Assembly (NCBI RefSeq): GCF_000717995.1
Contig: NZ_JODM01000024.1
Span: 25,135 to 89,134 of the forward strand
Direction of reading: 5' to 3'
Source: Streptomyces violaceorubidus
Lineage (GTDB): Bacteria > Actinomycetota > Actinomycetes > Streptomycetales > Streptomycetaceae
Length of the DNA stretch: 64,000 nucleotides
Shown piece after piece: positions 1 through 9,254 of this stretch. Positions within the stretch are counted from its first letter, which is position 1, and every line of letters starts with the position of its first letter. Below the pieces are notes generated by a model. It ran no database searches, was not told where the DNA came from, and saw only the letters and a list, made by a program, of their open reading frames with translations. A program made the position numbers and the translations under genes.

Positions 1-2
1 CC

Positions 3-1160
3 CACGCCCCCGACGACGTCATCGACGGCGAAGTCATCGACGAAGACCGCATCGCCCTCGTCAAAGCCCGCCGGGAAAAGCAGGCCCGCCGCCAGGCCAT
101 CACCGCCGGCAAGAAAGCCGAGAAGGACGCCGCCCGCGACGGCACCATGGGCGACCCCATCAAGGTCAAGGCCGAACGGATCCGCTGGGAGAACCAGCGG
201 ATCGACTACGAGTTGAACAGAGCCGAACAGCTGCTCGCGCTCGCGGCATCCACGGAACAGCGAAGGAGCACCCCCGTGACCTACCCCGTACCCGTCATCC
301 AGGCCGCAGGCACCCGCACGGCTGGCGTCGCGGTAGCCCGGCAGATCGACGTCCGCGGCGCTCTCACCTACCGGCTCCTGGTCGCCATGGCCGAACAGCT
401 CGCCAACGGACTCCACAACGACGCCGACGCCGACATGGCCGACCACGTCGTGGAACTCGTCGGGATCCCCGCCATGTGCCGCAACCTCGCCCTCGCCGTC
501 CGTGAAGCCGCGAACGCCCTCCAGAAGACCGCACCGCTCCACCCGTCCGTCATCAAGCACCTCAACAACGCCGCCGTGTCCGCACTAACCGCCGCCCGCA
601 TGGCCGACACAATCCTCGCCGTGTTCGTCCAGGCCCACCGCGCCGACATCTACCGCGTCATGGAGCCCCGCCTCGGCGAGGAGCGGTGGAACATCCGCAA
701 TGCCGCCGGAACCCTCGACGCAGCCAAGCTCCGCGCCGCGATCCTGTCCGCCGGCCAGCAGCGCCTCGCCCTCCCCGGCGGCAGCAGCACCAACACGTCC
801 AGCCCGGCCGGGAAACTCGTCCCCGCCTCCGGGGAGAGCACCAAGAAGCTCATCAACGTCATGAAGGGCTTCGACCGCGGCCACATGGTCACCTGCCTGT
901 CCGAAGTCGCCGGCACCGCCCGCGGTATCGACATCGTCGCCGACGCCATCAACAAGCTGTACCGGCGCATGGCCAACACCTGGCCCACCGAGAACGTCGT
1001 CGACGACACCGTCCGGGCCACCGCCTCCAAGGTCAAGAACATCTCCGCGGAACTCCACAAGGCCATCAAGGCCGCCCAGCGCGCCCACGCCCGCGAACTG
1101 AAGCTCAACGCCAAGCCCCGGAAGGGCGCCAACGCCGAGAAGAAGTGGGACGTCGTCTGA
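3..1160 (+). CDS. Transfer-operon protein, 5' truncated by window edge
   Basis: The reading frame is open from base 3 without a stop, so the first ATG (147) is probably internal and the gene starts outside the window. The visible 385 residues are mostly alpha-helical: a Lys/Arg/Ala-rich N-terminal stretch, a long helical middle, and a very basic end (about 305-385, many K/R/A). No enzymatic motif is recognised. The stop TGA overlaps by one base the ATG of the FtsK/TraB-like gene, so the two are translationally coupled and this is likely a partner of the translocase in plasmid transfer. That role is inferred from context only. Confidence 0.75.
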   Translation, partial: HAPDDVIDGEVIDEDRIALVKARREKQARRQAITAGKKAEKDAARDGTMGDPIKVKAERIRWENQRIDYELNRAEQLLALAASTEQRRSTPVTYPVPVIQAAGTRTAGVAVARQIDVRGALTYRLLVAMAEQLANGLHNDADADMADHVVELVGIPAMCRNLALAVREAANALQKTAPLHPSVIKHLNNAAVSALTAARMADTILAVFVQAHRADIYRVMEPRLGEERWNIRNAAGTLDAAKLRAAILSAGQQRLALPGGSSTNTSSPAGKLVPASGESTKKLINVMKGFDRGHMVTCLSEVAGTARGIDIVADAINKLYRRMANTWPTENVVDDTVRATASKVKNISAELHKAIKAAQRAHARELKLNAKPRKGANAEKKWDVV

Positions 1161-3346
1161 TGACCAAGACCAAGACCGAGGTCCCTGCCGGCCTCGAGCC
1201 CCTGACACCCGCCGACAAGCGATGGGACTTCAGCCGCGACGCCGTCACCCCCGGCCGCCTCACCGCGTGGGGTGCCGAACTCGCCTGCGCCAGCGCCCTC
1301 GTCGCCCCCCTCGCAAACATCCCCTGGCAGGCCGGCGCCACCACCGGAGCCCTCGCCACCGGCGTAGCCGTCCTCTACGAGAAAGCCCGCGGCTCCTGGC
1401 GACGCGTCCTCGTCGCCCGCGCCTCCACATGGATGGCCACCACCGGCTGGCTGTCGTACGCCCTCGCTACCCAGCCCACCCTCACCACCATGGCCGTCGG
1501 CACCACCATCTGGGGAGCCGGAGCCGCCGTCAACATCGGCATGGACAAGTGGGGCGAAGCCACCCGCGAAGCCGAGCAGGAGCTCGACCGGCGTCTCGCC
1601 AACGGCGAGCAGATCGCCGCCGCACAGCAGGGCTGGGCAAAGCTTCTGTACGACATCTGCGGCATCGAAGGCGCCGTCGCGGACCCCATCGTCGACCGGT
1701 GGCCGTCCGGCGCCGGAGAAACCGTCAAAATCACCCTCCCGGCGCACCTCAACATCAACGCCCTCCGCGGCTACGAAGCCGAACTCGCCGGAGCCCTCCA
1801 CCTCCCCAAGGGCGGCGGCGTCGCCTTCTCCGACGGCGGCGCCAACGTCCCCCGCAACGTCGTCTTCATCGCCATCACCCGAAAGAACATGATGGCCGGG
1901 GCCATCCCCTACCCCGGGCTCACCCCCACCACGATCAACGAGCCGATCGGGTTCGGCGTCATCGGTACCGGCCAGGAAGCCGGCCTCAACCTCAAGGACG
2001 AAGGGTTCATCGCGATCGGCGCCCAGGGCTCCGGCAAGACCGCCCTCATGAAGACCCTCGGCCTCGGCCTCGTCCGTTGCACCGACGCCATCGTCATCGA
2101 CCTCGACACCTCCGCGAAGATGTCCGCAGTCTTCGTGAACCCCTACCTGCGGTACGGCATCGGCCGACCCCTCATCGACTGGCCCGCGACAACCGCAGAC
2201 GAGTGCCGCCTCGTCATCCAGGCCGCGAAGGCTGCTATTGCCGCCCGCAAAACCGAGTACGCCGACCTCCTCGAAGACGAGGACGTCGACAACCTGCCCG
2301 CCCGCCCCGACATCCCCGCCATCCACATCCGCGTTGACGAGACCAAGTCCATGCCCGACGACGTCCTCGAAGGCATCGACTTCATCATCGAAGAAGGTCG
2401 TTCCGTCAACATCCGCGTCTCCAACACCGGCCTCCGAGCAACCCGCGAGTACATCACCGGCACCATGGACGAACTCACCCCCGGCCGGATCGGACTCCGC
2501 ACCAACAACAGCAGCGAGCTCCAGATGCTGTTCCCCGACACCGGCGCACCCGACATGGCGATCTTCACCGACCCCGGCACTGTCGCCTACATGTCCACGA
2601 CCAAGGGCCCCTTCCAGCCCACCCCCGCCAAGGCATACGCCACCATGGCCGAGACCTTCCCGGAGGGCTCCGCCGACTACCGGCGGATGCAGACCCTGTT
2701 CATGGACGCCGCTCGCGAGCTTTCGCCCAGCCGTCCCGACCTGGACGAGGTCACGGCTCGAGCGATGGGCCTCGCCTGGTCCCAGCGTTGGGCCCGCTGC
2801 ATCCCCAACCTCCGCGGCGACGCCTACGGAAACGTCGGTCCCGACCGCATGCACGAGAGCGTGTGGGAGCTCTACCAGTCCTGGCCCAAGCCCACGCCGG
2901 TCGAGGTTCTCCTCGGTACCGCCCTCGACGACGACGGCTACCCGATCGAAGCCCGCGGCGCAGCGACGGAGATCCCCCGTCTCACCGAGGCCATGCTCGA
3001 CGAAGACGAGCTCGAGCGGGTCGCCGCCCAGGACGCCGCGATCGAACTCGCCAAGACCCGCGTCACCCCCAAGACCCACGACCAGCTCGCCGTCGAACTG
3101 TTCGCGTCCCTCGGCCGTCCCGCCAAGCCGTCCGAGGTGTACCCCCTCATGGTCAAGGCTGGCTACGACAAGTCCGGGCGGACCTTCCGTGACCTTTGTG
3201 CCCGCCTTGGGCTGCAAGACAGGCTCGTGAAGGGCGATGATGGAACCTACGCGGCCAACAACAGCGGTGAGGTTCCTGATGCAGCCGGACGAGTTCCCGG
3301 ACCTGAAGATGACGCACATGGACCAGGCGATGCTCCACATGGCTGA
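1160..3346 (+). CDS. traB: FtsK/SpoIIIE-type DNA translocase, TraB-like
   Basis: 728 residues. Two to three hydrophobic N-terminal segments (about 33-73 and 88-125) anchor the protein in the membrane. A P-loop GAQGSGKT lies at 287-294 and a Walker B-like IHIRVDET at 388-395. The C-terminal ~75 residues resemble a winged helix like the FtsK gamma domain, which in Streptomyces TraB proteins recognises the cis-acting transfer locus. In that family a hexameric ATPase pumps double-stranded plasmid DNA between mycelial cells without a relaxase. The ATG at 1160 is chosen because it overlaps the upstream stop. FtsK-like genes are unusual inside a virion operon, and the neighbouring terminators separate this block from the phage genes. 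A chromosomal FtsK-like pump for partitioning is the alternative. Confidence 0.85.
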   Translation: MTKTKTEVPAGLEPLTPADKRWDFSRDAVTPGRLTAWGAELACASALVAPLANIPWQAGATTGALATGVAVLYEKARGSWRRVLVARASTWMATTGWLSYALATQPTLTTMAVGTTIWGAGAAVNIGMDKWGEATREAEQELDRRLANGEQIAAAQQGWAKLLYDICGIEGAVADPIVDRWPSGAGETVKITLPAHLNINALRGYEAELAGALHLPKGGGVAFSDGGANVPRNVVFIAITRKNMMAGAIPYPGLTPTTINEPIGFGVIGTGQEAGLNLKDEGFIAIGAQGSGKTALMKTLGLGLVRCTDAIVIDLDTSAKMSAVFVNPYLRYGIGRPLIDWPATTADECRLVIQAAKAAIAARKTEYADLLEDEDVDNLPARPDIPAIHIRVDETKSMPDDVLEGIDFIIEEGRSVNIRVSNTGLRATREYITGTMDELTPGRIGLRTNNSSELQMLFPDTGAPDMAIFTDPGTVAYMSTTKGPFQPTPAKAYATMAETFPEGSADYRRMQTLFMDAARELSPSRPDLDEVTARAMGLAWSQRWARCIPNLRGDAYGNVGPDRMHESVWELYQSWPKPTPVEVLLGTALDDDGYPIEARGAATEIPRLTEAMLDEDELERVAAQDAAIELAKTRVTPKTHDQLAVELFASLGRPAKPSEVYPLMVKAGYDKSGRTFRDLCARLGLQDRLVKGDDGTYAANNSGEVPDAAGRVPGPEDDAHGPGDAPHG

Positions 3347-3452
3347 GGTGATCGACGGTCTGAAGAAGGCCGGCCTGAGCGAGAACTCAGCCGTCCGTTT
3401 CGCGGCGATCTACTTCAACGAGATGTCGCAGAACGACACGGACGACGACTGA
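3279..3452 (+). CDS. Small helical protein after traB
   Basis: 57 residues, acidic, predicted helical (MDQAMLHMAEVIDGLKKAG) with an Asp-rich tail. The ATG at 3279 is preferred over an upstream in-frame ATG because GGTGAGG lies six bases before it. The gene overlaps the end of traB by 68 bases and is followed at once by a terminator, so it is the last cistron of the transfer operon. Function unknown. Confidence 0.7.
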   Translation: MQPDEFPDLKMTHMDQAMLHMAEVIDGLKKAGLSENSAVRFAAIYFNEMSQNDTDDD

Positions 3453-3469
3453 ACCAACCAGCGACCAGG

Positions 3470-3498
3470 AAAACCCCCGGGTCGTACCCGGGGGTTTT
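3470..3498 (+). terminator. Rho-independent terminator
   Basis: A perfect 12-bp inverted repeat (AAAACCCCCGGG / CCCGGGGGTTTT) around a 5-base loop, ending in four T residues, 17 bases after the stop of the preceding gene. It closes the transfer operon. Confidence 0.9.
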
Positions 3499-3548
3499 CT
3501 GTATCCACCGCCACCCTCACCACCCGCCGCCCCGAAGGACACCCACCG

Positions 3549-4079
3549 ATGAACGCCCCCCTGACAGGCCCGACCCAGCCCACCGCCCCACCCGCCGCGC
3601 AGCCTGTCGACGACCAGCGCATCGACCGCATCGCCAACGCTTTCAGCCAGGCCCTCGACCAAGCCACCGCCACCCCCACCGCCTTCCGAGACGAGACGCC
3701 CGTGCCCGCCATCGGCAACGCCCTCCCGGTACCCCAACCCGGCCGCACCCCGATGTCACAGCGGGCCACCGACGCCAGCGTCCTCATCCTTTCCGCTGGC
3801 GCCGCCTCCATCCCCCTCGGCGGCATGACCGCCCTCATCATCTACGCCCTCGGCAACGCCGACCCCGTATCCCTCGCCGTCGGCGCCGGCGCCCCCATCA
3901 CACTCGCCGTGCCGATCCTCGCCCTCACCCGACTCGTACGACGAGCCAAGGAGACCGTCCAGGCCGCCCCGCCCGTCATCCACCAGCACTACACCGGCAC
4001 CGTCGTCCAGGACCAGCGGACCGTGAACACCACCACCCGCGGCATGTGGGCATCCACCCGCAACCAGCTGCCCAAGTAG
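3549..4079 (+). CDS. Membrane protein of plasmid transfer/spread type
   Basis: 176 residues. The N-terminal 75 residues are Pro/Ala/Thr-rich and disordered; two hydrophobic segments follow (about 77-97 and 103-123, the second after a short loop), then a basic stretch and a polar tail. GAAGGA precedes the ATG. Size, topology and position beside traB resemble the Spd (spread) membrane proteins of Streptomyces conjugative plasmids, but no sequence signature proves this. Confidence 0.7.
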   Translation: MNAPLTGPTQPTAPPAAQPVDDQRIDRIANAFSQALDQATATPTAFRDETPVPAIGNALPVPQPGRTPMSQRATDASVLILSAGAASIPLGGMTALIIYALGNADPVSLAVGAGAPITLAVPILALTRLVRRAKETVQAAPPVIHQHYTGTVVQDQRTVNTTTRGMWASTRNQLPK

Positions 4080-4090
4080 AGGAGATCCCC

Positions 4091-4558
4091 GTGACCGCCA
4101 CTGTCATCGCCGTCCTCGGCACCCTCGCCGGAACCCTCCTCACCGGCACCCTCGCCCACCTCAGCCAGCGAGCCCAACGCAAAGCCGACACCACCACCGC
4201 CCGTCGGACCGAAGCCCTGACCGCCGTCACCGACCTCGCCACCGCACTCGCCGACCACCGCCGCGCCATGTGGGTCCGCGAAGACCTCCGCTTACACGGC
4301 GAGGACTGGGACCAGGCCCGTACCGAGTCCCACACCACCCGGTCCGCAATCACCGCCCCGCTGCTGCGCGTGCAACTGCTACTGCCCGCACTCGCCCCGA
4401 CCGCGCAGGACGCCGCCCACGCCACCTACGCCCTCCGCGACGGCTGGGAGACCGGCGAGACCGGACTCGCATCCCGACGCGATCACGCCATCACCAAGAC
4501 CGACGACCTCGTCACGGCCGCTGGCCGGCTCCTCGACGGTCAGCCCGCACGACGGTAA
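4091..4558 (+). CDS. Membrane-anchored helical protein
   Basis: 155 residues from a GTG with GAGGAG upstream (AGAGGAGATCCCC). An N-terminal hydrophobic helix (VTATVIAVLGTLAGTLLTG) is followed by long Ala-rich amphipathic helices, giving a one-pass anchor with a cytoplasmic helical bundle. It lies 11 bases after the preceding membrane protein gene, in the same operon. Function unknown; a transfer or surface role is possible. Confidence 0.75.
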   Translation: MTATVIAVLGTLAGTLLTGTLAHLSQRAQRKADTTTARRTEALTAVTDLATALADHRRAMWVREDLRLHGEDWDQARTESHTTRSAITAPLLRVQLLLPALAPTAQDAAHATYALRDGWETGETGLASRRDHAITKTDDLVTAAGRLLDGQPARR

Positions 4559-4694
4559 GCGGCCGCAGGGGGAACGCGTCTCAGACAAACGCCCCCGCAT
4601 ACCCCACACTCAGAACTGCACGGCCCGGGTAACTCCGATCGACTCCGGTGTCCCCGCGCCCAAGTCACACGGGCCCGGGCCGTGCCCGACCACC

Positions 4695-4729
4695 CGGCCC
4701 CGCACGCCACCCCCGGCGTTGCGGGGCCG
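4695..4729. terminator. Bidirectional terminator hairpin
   Basis: A stem of 10 bp (CGGCCCCGCA / TGCGGGGCCG) continues through CGCC/GGCG with one bulged T, leaving a six-base loop. It sits between convergent genes ending at 4558 and 4743. No T tract is seen, so it is a Streptomyces-style GC-rich terminator. The rest of the 4559-4742 gap shows nothing codable. Confidence 0.65.
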
Positions 4730-4742
4730 TCCCACGCCCACC

Positions 4743-4982
4743 TCAGCCGTAGTAGTCGTCCGTGTACTCCACGCGGTCCCGCCCCTCCTCAACGCACCCC
4801 TCATACCGCTCCGGCGCACCATGAGTCACCACAAGCCGATACGACTGGCCCAGCTGGCAGCCCTTATCCGTCCACCGGTTCGCCGCCACCGTCCACACCA
4901 GCAGCAACACCAGCACACCGACAATCTTCTGATTTCGGGTAGGACGCCACCCGCGTCTCTCCTCGTTCATGCCGCGCAGCAT
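4743..4982 (-). CDS. Small single-pass membrane protein
   Basis: 79 residues, with one membrane segment near the N-terminus (QKIVGVLVLLLVWTVAANRW) and a soluble, acidic C-terminal half ending in YTDDYYG. The ATG at 4982 has AGGGG upstream; a second ATG at 4970 is possible. It is transcribed divergently from the terminase operon, and the intervening 100 bases hold the late-type promoter. It is the only minus-strand gene in the first 29 kb. Function unknown. Confidence 0.65.
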   Translation of the reverse strand: MLRGMNEERRGWRPTRNQKIVGVLVLLLVWTVAANRWTDKGCQLGQSYRLVVTHGAPERYEGCVEEGRDRVEYTDDYYG

Positions 4983-5000
4983 GCCCGAGCCCCTAGGCAA

Positions 5001-5050
5001 GGGGAACAGAACACCGAAAATCAGCGATCATCCGTTACAGGCGCGGGGCC
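5001..5050 (+). promoter_or_regulatory. Late-type promoter and leader before terS
   Basis: GGGGAAC (5001-5007) is followed 31 bases later by AGGCGCGGGGCC (5039-5050), the same arrangement found before the portal and scaffold genes. The -10 position (GATCAT, 5026-5031) is a poor match to TAnnnT. The promoter role is inferred from the recurrence. Confidence 0.5.
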
Positions 5051-5089
5051 TCACAACCACACACCCATCCGAGCGGGAGCCCCACCGCC

Positions 5090-5635
5090 ATGCCAGCCTC
5101 CAAGACCAAGCAAGCCCTCGTCGCCCAGCGGCGCTCCGAGATGCTCATCATGAAGATCCAGGGCCGCACCGCAGCCCAGATCGCAGAGCACTTCAACATC
5201 TCACCAGGCACCGCACGCTCCGACCTCGCCCGAGCCGTCAAAAAGGCCAAGGCCATGGAAGTCCAGGACGCGGAGCTCTACCGCTTCATCCAAGGCTCCC
5301 GCCTCGAGACCCTGCTACGCGCAGTGATGCCCCTCGCCATTGACGACGGTGACCTGAAAGCCAACGAACAGGCCCGCAAACTCATCGCCGACATCACCGA
5401 ACTGTTCGGCCTTAAGGTGCCCGTACGCACCGAGATCAGCGGCCCCGACGGCGGCGCCATCCCCTTCTCCAGCGGCGAAGCCGCCGAAGTCCTGGCCCTC
5501 ATCGACATCTCCGACCGCGACAACGCCGAAATTCCCGCCATCAACCAGGACACCGACCTCGACGACGAAGACGAGGACGACGCTGGCGTCGATGATGACC
5601 TGGACGACGAGGACGACGGTGACGACAGCCCCTGA
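5090..5635 (+). CDS. terS: Terminase small subunit
   Basis: 181 residues. An N-terminal helix-turn-helix (about 14-48, with GRTAAQIAEHFNISPGTARS) would bind the packaging site; a helical oligomerisation region follows, and the last 30 residues are almost all Asp/Glu. Position directly before the large terminase supports the call. GCGGGAG lies upstream of the ATG. The protein recognises concatemeric phage DNA and hands it to the large subunit. Confidence 0.8.
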   Translation: MPASKTKQALVAQRRSEMLIMKIQGRTAAQIAEHFNISPGTARSDLARAVKKAKAMEVQDAELYRFIQGSRLETLLRAVMPLAIDDGDLKANEQARKLIADITELFGLKVPVRTEISGPDGGAIPFSSGEAAEVLALIDISDRDNAEIPAINQDTDLDDEDEDDAGVDDDLDDEDDGDDSP

Positions 5636-7178
5636 CCGGCAAACCGACCTTGAGACCCGCTACCGCAGCCTCCCCGCGGACCAACGACGCCGCGTTATCA
5701 CCCGCGCCCGCCCCGAAACCCGAGCCAAACTCGCCCACATCGAACGCGAGATGGCCATGGACCGCTCCCCAGGAGCCCTCGCAGCCGTCCTCACCGAACG
5801 CCGCGAGAAGCAGGCCGCCCACCTCGACATGATCGACAGCGCGTTCCGGCGCATCGCCGCAGGTGAACGCCTCCAGGTCATGCTGACCTGCCCGCCAAGA
5901 CATGGGAAGTCGCAGCGAGCCTCACGGTGGGGGCCACTCTGGTACCTGCGTCGGCACCCCGAACACCGCGTCATGATCGCCTCCTACGGAGCCGACCTCG
6001 CTGACGACCACGGCCGATGGGTACGCGACCAGCTCAAGGAGTACTCACCCGTCCTCGGCATCAAACTCCACCCCGCCTCACACGCAGCGAACCGATTCGA
6101 CCTCGAACAGAAGCGTGGCTCCAGCGTCCGCGGCGGCATGGTCACCGCAGGCGTCGGCGGCGGCCTGACCGGCAAAGGCTTCAACCTCGGCATCATCGAC
6201 GACCCCTTCAAAGGCCACGACGACGCCGCCAGCCCCGCCCAACGCGACCGCGTCTGGGAGTGGTACCGGTCAGTGTTCTTCACCCGGCGCGCCCCCGGCG
6301 CCTCCCTCATCCTGATCAACACACGCTGGCACGAGGACGACCTCTCTGGCCGGCTCCTCGCCCACGAACCCCACCGCTGGCTCCAGATCGACCTGCCCGC
6401 CCTCGCCGACAGCCCCAACGACCCCCTCCACCGCCCCATCGGCGCCCCCCTGTGGCCCGACCAGTACGACGCCGGAGAACTTGCCGACATCCGCGAGAGC
6501 GTCGGCGAACGCGTCTGGTACGCCCTCTACCAGCAAAAACCCCGACCCCTTGAGGGCGGGGTGTGGAAGTGGGCATGGATCACCGGCCACCGGCTCAAGC
6601 CCGAAGCCTGGGCCGGCATCAACCCCACCCGCGTCGTTGTCGCTGTCGACCACGCCGGCGGCGACACCCTCCGCAACGACGAAGTCGGACTCGTCTGCGC
6701 CGCGCGCGACCACGACGGAGACCTCTATGTCCTGGACGACCGCTCCCGCACCATGGGAGCCGAGACGTGGGGAGCGGAAGTCTGCAAGTTGGCCATCGAA
6801 CGCCAGGCGGACGCCATCCTCGTCGAACGGAATTTCGGCGGGGACATGGCCCGGCAGATCGTTGTGCAGGGCTGGCAGGAACTTGCCCGGCAGGGCGAGA
6901 CCAACGGGATGCTGATGCCGTCGATCATCGAAGTCCATGCCAAGCAGGGCAAAAGGTTGAGGGCCGAGCCGATCGCGCAGCTGTACAAGCAGGGCAAGGT
7001 CCACCACGTCGGGGAGTTCACCGAACTTGAGGGACAGATGGTCACCTGGCTACCGGGTATGGACTCCCCAGACCGGATGGACGCCGCCGTGCACGCCCTG
7101 ACCGAGCTGGCCGATCCGGCACAAGAAGGTCTGGGCAGCCAGCCCTATACGGATCAGCGACTCCGCGGACGACGGTAA
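5619..7178 (+). CDS. terL: Terminase large subunit
   Basis: 519 residues from the GTG at 5619, chosen over the ATG at 5592 because GAGGA precedes it by five bases; it overlaps the small subunit gene by 17 bases. Walker A is CPPRHGKS at 91-98, Walker B GIIDDP at about 191-196, and a coupling-type motif LILINTRWHEDD follows at about 230-241. The C-terminal nuclease starts at VVVAVDHAGGD (Asp 344). This packaging motor cuts and translocates DNA into the prohead through the portal. Confidence 0.93.
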   Translation: MTTAPDRQTDLETRYRSLPADQRRRVITRARPETRAKLAHIEREMAMDRSPGALAAVLTERREKQAAHLDMIDSAFRRIAAGERLQVMLTCPPRHGKSQRASRWGPLWYLRRHPEHRVMIASYGADLADDHGRWVRDQLKEYSPVLGIKLHPASHAANRFDLEQKRGSSVRGGMVTAGVGGGLTGKGFNLGIIDDPFKGHDDAASPAQRDRVWEWYRSVFFTRRAPGASLILINTRWHEDDLSGRLLAHEPHRWLQIDLPALADSPNDPLHRPIGAPLWPDQYDAGELADIRESVGERVWYALYQQKPRPLEGGVWKWAWITGHRLKPEAWAGINPTRVVVAVDHAGGDTLRNDEVGLVCAARDHDGDLYVLDDRSRTMGAETWGAEVCKLAIERQADAILVERNFGGDMARQIVVQGWQELARQGETNGMLMPSIIEVHAKQGKRLRAEPIAQLYKQGKVHHVGEFTELEGQMVTWLPGMDSPDRMDAAVHALTELADPAQEGLGSQPYTDQRLRGRR

Positions 7179-7198
7179 TGCCCACGGGGCCTGGGCAC

Positions 7199-7247
7199 GG
7201 GGAACGGGCATGGCAACGGCCCGTACTCTGATCACAGGCGCGGGGCC
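7199..7247 (+). promoter_or_regulatory. Late-type promoter and leader before portal gene
   Basis: GGGGAAC (7199-7205), an 18-base spacer, TACTCT (7224-7229), then GATCAC and AGGCGCGGGGCC (7236-7247). If TACTCT is the -10, transcription would begin at about the conserved G-rich block. A short hairpin CCCGCC/GGCGGG follows just before the GAGGAG ribosome-binding site of the portal gene. Confidence 0.55.
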
Positions 7248-7281
7248 CGCCAACTGGCGGGAACGTCTGTGAGGAGCAGAG

Positions 7282-9189
7282 GTGGGTCTGCGCGAGGTCG
7301 TCATCCACGCCTGGTCGTGGCTCAACTACAAGCCCGTCTACTCCGACGGCGACAACCCCGGCATGCCCAACCGGCGGGCCTTCCCCGAAGCCAACGCCAT
7401 GTGGGTCCCCGAGGAAGACCAGAAACGCCTCGCCGCGTACAAGCTCCTCCAGGCCTACGACAACAACCAGGCAGCCGAACTCGCCGAAGCCGGCGGCGAC
7501 CTGGACGCCCGGGAGAAGCGAGAGTTCGGCGACCCCGCCATGTTCATCGACACCGTCATGGCGAACGTCCTCGGCCGCGAACAGACCATCACCGTCACCG
7601 GCGCGGACACCGACAGCGAGCAGCCCACCCCCGACGAGGCCATGGCCGCCCGCGTTCAGGAACTTCTCCGGGACTGGGCCGAGGCCGAGCTCCTGCCGAT
7701 GCGGGTCCAGCAGACCGAACGCAAGGCCGTCACGCTGGGGGACGGCGTGTACCGGCTCGCGTGGGAACCCGGCAAGAACCGTCCCGTACTGCGCGTCCAC
7801 GACCCCGGCTTCTACTTCCCGATCCTGCCTGAGGACGGAGACGCCGGCGACTACCCGACCCGCATCCACTTCGCGTGGGAACTCCCCGCCGACCCGCGCC
7901 GCGGTATCAAGGCGCGGCTGCGGCGCATCACCTACGAGCTGGACTGGATCCGCCCGGCGACCGCCCCCGGAGTCGACGAGACCGGCCGTGCCGTTCGCGC
8001 CCCCGTCCCCGCTACCGGCCCGGATCCCGACCAGCCGGACGCCGAAGTGCCGCCGCCTCTCACCCCGGGGGACCTGTACTACCCGGAGACCGGGGCGATC
8101 GCCCGCCAGTACCCATGGAACGACGGCCCGTCCTACGTCACCTGCTACCTCACCGACGCCACCTGGGTCCTGGAGGACATCAAGGGCAGCCCCGACGTCG
8201 ACTCCCTCCCGCTGGAGTCTGCGACGTTCGCAACCCGCGGCGACGGCGAGGTCCTCGACCACCTCGACCTCATGCTGGACTTCGTCCCGGTGATCCACCT
8301 CCCGAACACCGTCCCGCCCGCGGAGGAGCACTGGGGGCAGTCGTCCCTGGCGAAGGTGTTGCAGATCTTCGACGAGCTGACGTCCACCGACACCGACTCC
8401 GCCAGGGCCTCCGCAACGACCGGAGCGCCGATGATCGGCCTGTGGGGCAAGGCCACCGACTCCCGCCTGGAAGTGCACTCCATCCAGGCCGGCATGCTCC
8501 TCAAGCTGGGGGAGGGCGGCGGCATGCAAGCCCTGGACACCAGCAAAAACCTCGCCGAGCTCCGCAACCGCACCCACGACCTGGAGGACCGGGCCGCGAA
8601 GGTCGCACGTCTGCCCGCCGTCGCCCTCGGCACCCTCGACCCGTCCCAAGCACCGTCCGGGTACGCCATGGACGTGTCCCTCGGCCCGCTCGACGCCCTC
8701 ATTGCGTCCATGCGGCTCGCCCGGGACCACAAGTACGCGCTGCTCCTGAAGATGGTGCAACGCCTGTACATCGGCAGCCAGCATCCCGACTGGGCCGACG
8801 TCACCGTGCAGCCCGCCCGGCTGGTGTTCGGCTCGTACAAGCCCACCGACAAGGCTGCCGTCCTCGAGCTCGCCGCAACCGGCGTCAAGGACGGCGTCCT
8901 CTCCCTCGAAACCGCCGTGCAGATGCTCACGGAGGCAGGGTTCCCCATCGAGGACGCCCCCAGGGAGATCGAACGGATCCAGGCCCGCCAGTTCGAGAAG
9001 GCCCGAGCGCTTGCCGACGCTACCGGCGACACCGGCCTCGTCGGGGACTTCCTCGGTGTCACCGTCACCGAACCCGACCCGGCCGCCGCCCCGCCCCCAG
9101 AGTTCCCGGAAGTCGACGGAACCGACGGCGACCTGACCGCCGAGGAAGACAACGACGAGGGGGAGCAAGGGAGCGGGGGGAACACGTGA
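7282..9189 (+). CDS. Portal protein
   Basis: 635 residues from a GTG with GAGGAG five bases upstream. The length and the order terL-portal-scaffold-capsid identify it. The sequence shows the mixed alpha/beta core typical of siphovirus portals, a long helical stretch near 385-470 and an acidic C-terminal tail. The dodecamer forms the DNA entry channel at one prohead vertex. No fused protease or MuF domain is seen; a MuF-like gene lies separately downstream. Confidence 0.85.
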   Translation: MGLREVVIHAWSWLNYKPVYSDGDNPGMPNRRAFPEANAMWVPEEDQKRLAAYKLLQAYDNNQAAELAEAGGDLDAREKREFGDPAMFIDTVMANVLGREQTITVTGADTDSEQPTPDEAMAARVQELLRDWAEAELLPMRVQQTERKAVTLGDGVYRLAWEPGKNRPVLRVHDPGFYFPILPEDGDAGDYPTRIHFAWELPADPRRGIKARLRRITYELDWIRPATAPGVDETGRAVRAPVPATGPDPDQPDAEVPPPLTPGDLYYPETGAIARQYPWNDGPSYVTCYLTDATWVLEDIKGSPDVDSLPLESATFATRGDGEVLDHLDLMLDFVPVIHLPNTVPPAEEHWGQSSLAKVLQIFDELTSTDTDSARASATTGAPMIGLWGKATDSRLEVHSIQAGMLLKLGEGGGMQALDTSKNLAELRNRTHDLEDRAAKVARLPAVALGTLDPSQAPSGYAMDVSLGPLDALIASMRLARDHKYALLLKMVQRLYIGSQHPDWADVTVQPARLVFGSYKPTDKAAVLELAATGVKDGVLSLETAVQMLTEAGFPIEDAPREIERIQARQFEKARALADATGDTGLVGDFLGVTVTEPDPAAAPPPEFPEVDGTDGDLTAEEDNDEGEQGSGGNT

Positions 9190-9226
9190 CAGATTCTGTG
9201 CTCCACTTGGATCTAGGCGCGGGGCC
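9177..9226 (+). promoter_or_regulatory. Late-type promoter and leader before scaffold gene
   Basis: GGGGAAC (9177-9183) lies over the portal stop codon, and AGGCGCGGGGCC (9215-9226) follows 31 bases later, matching the copies before terS and the portal. The -10 region (around CCACTT) is weak. It would give a separate message for scaffold and capsid. Confidence 0.5.
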
Positions 9227-9254
9227 TGAACGTCCTACGGGAGGACTGTCTGCA

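Noticed and set aside
650..3340. Very long minus-strand open frame opposite traB
   Set aside because: It mirrors codon bias of the + strand gene, has low-complexity Gly/Val/Glu sequence and no recognisable domain.
4569..4600. GGGGGAAC box as another late promoter
   Set aside because: No -10-like sequence at 18 bases and no gene on the + strand follows; it stands before a terminator.
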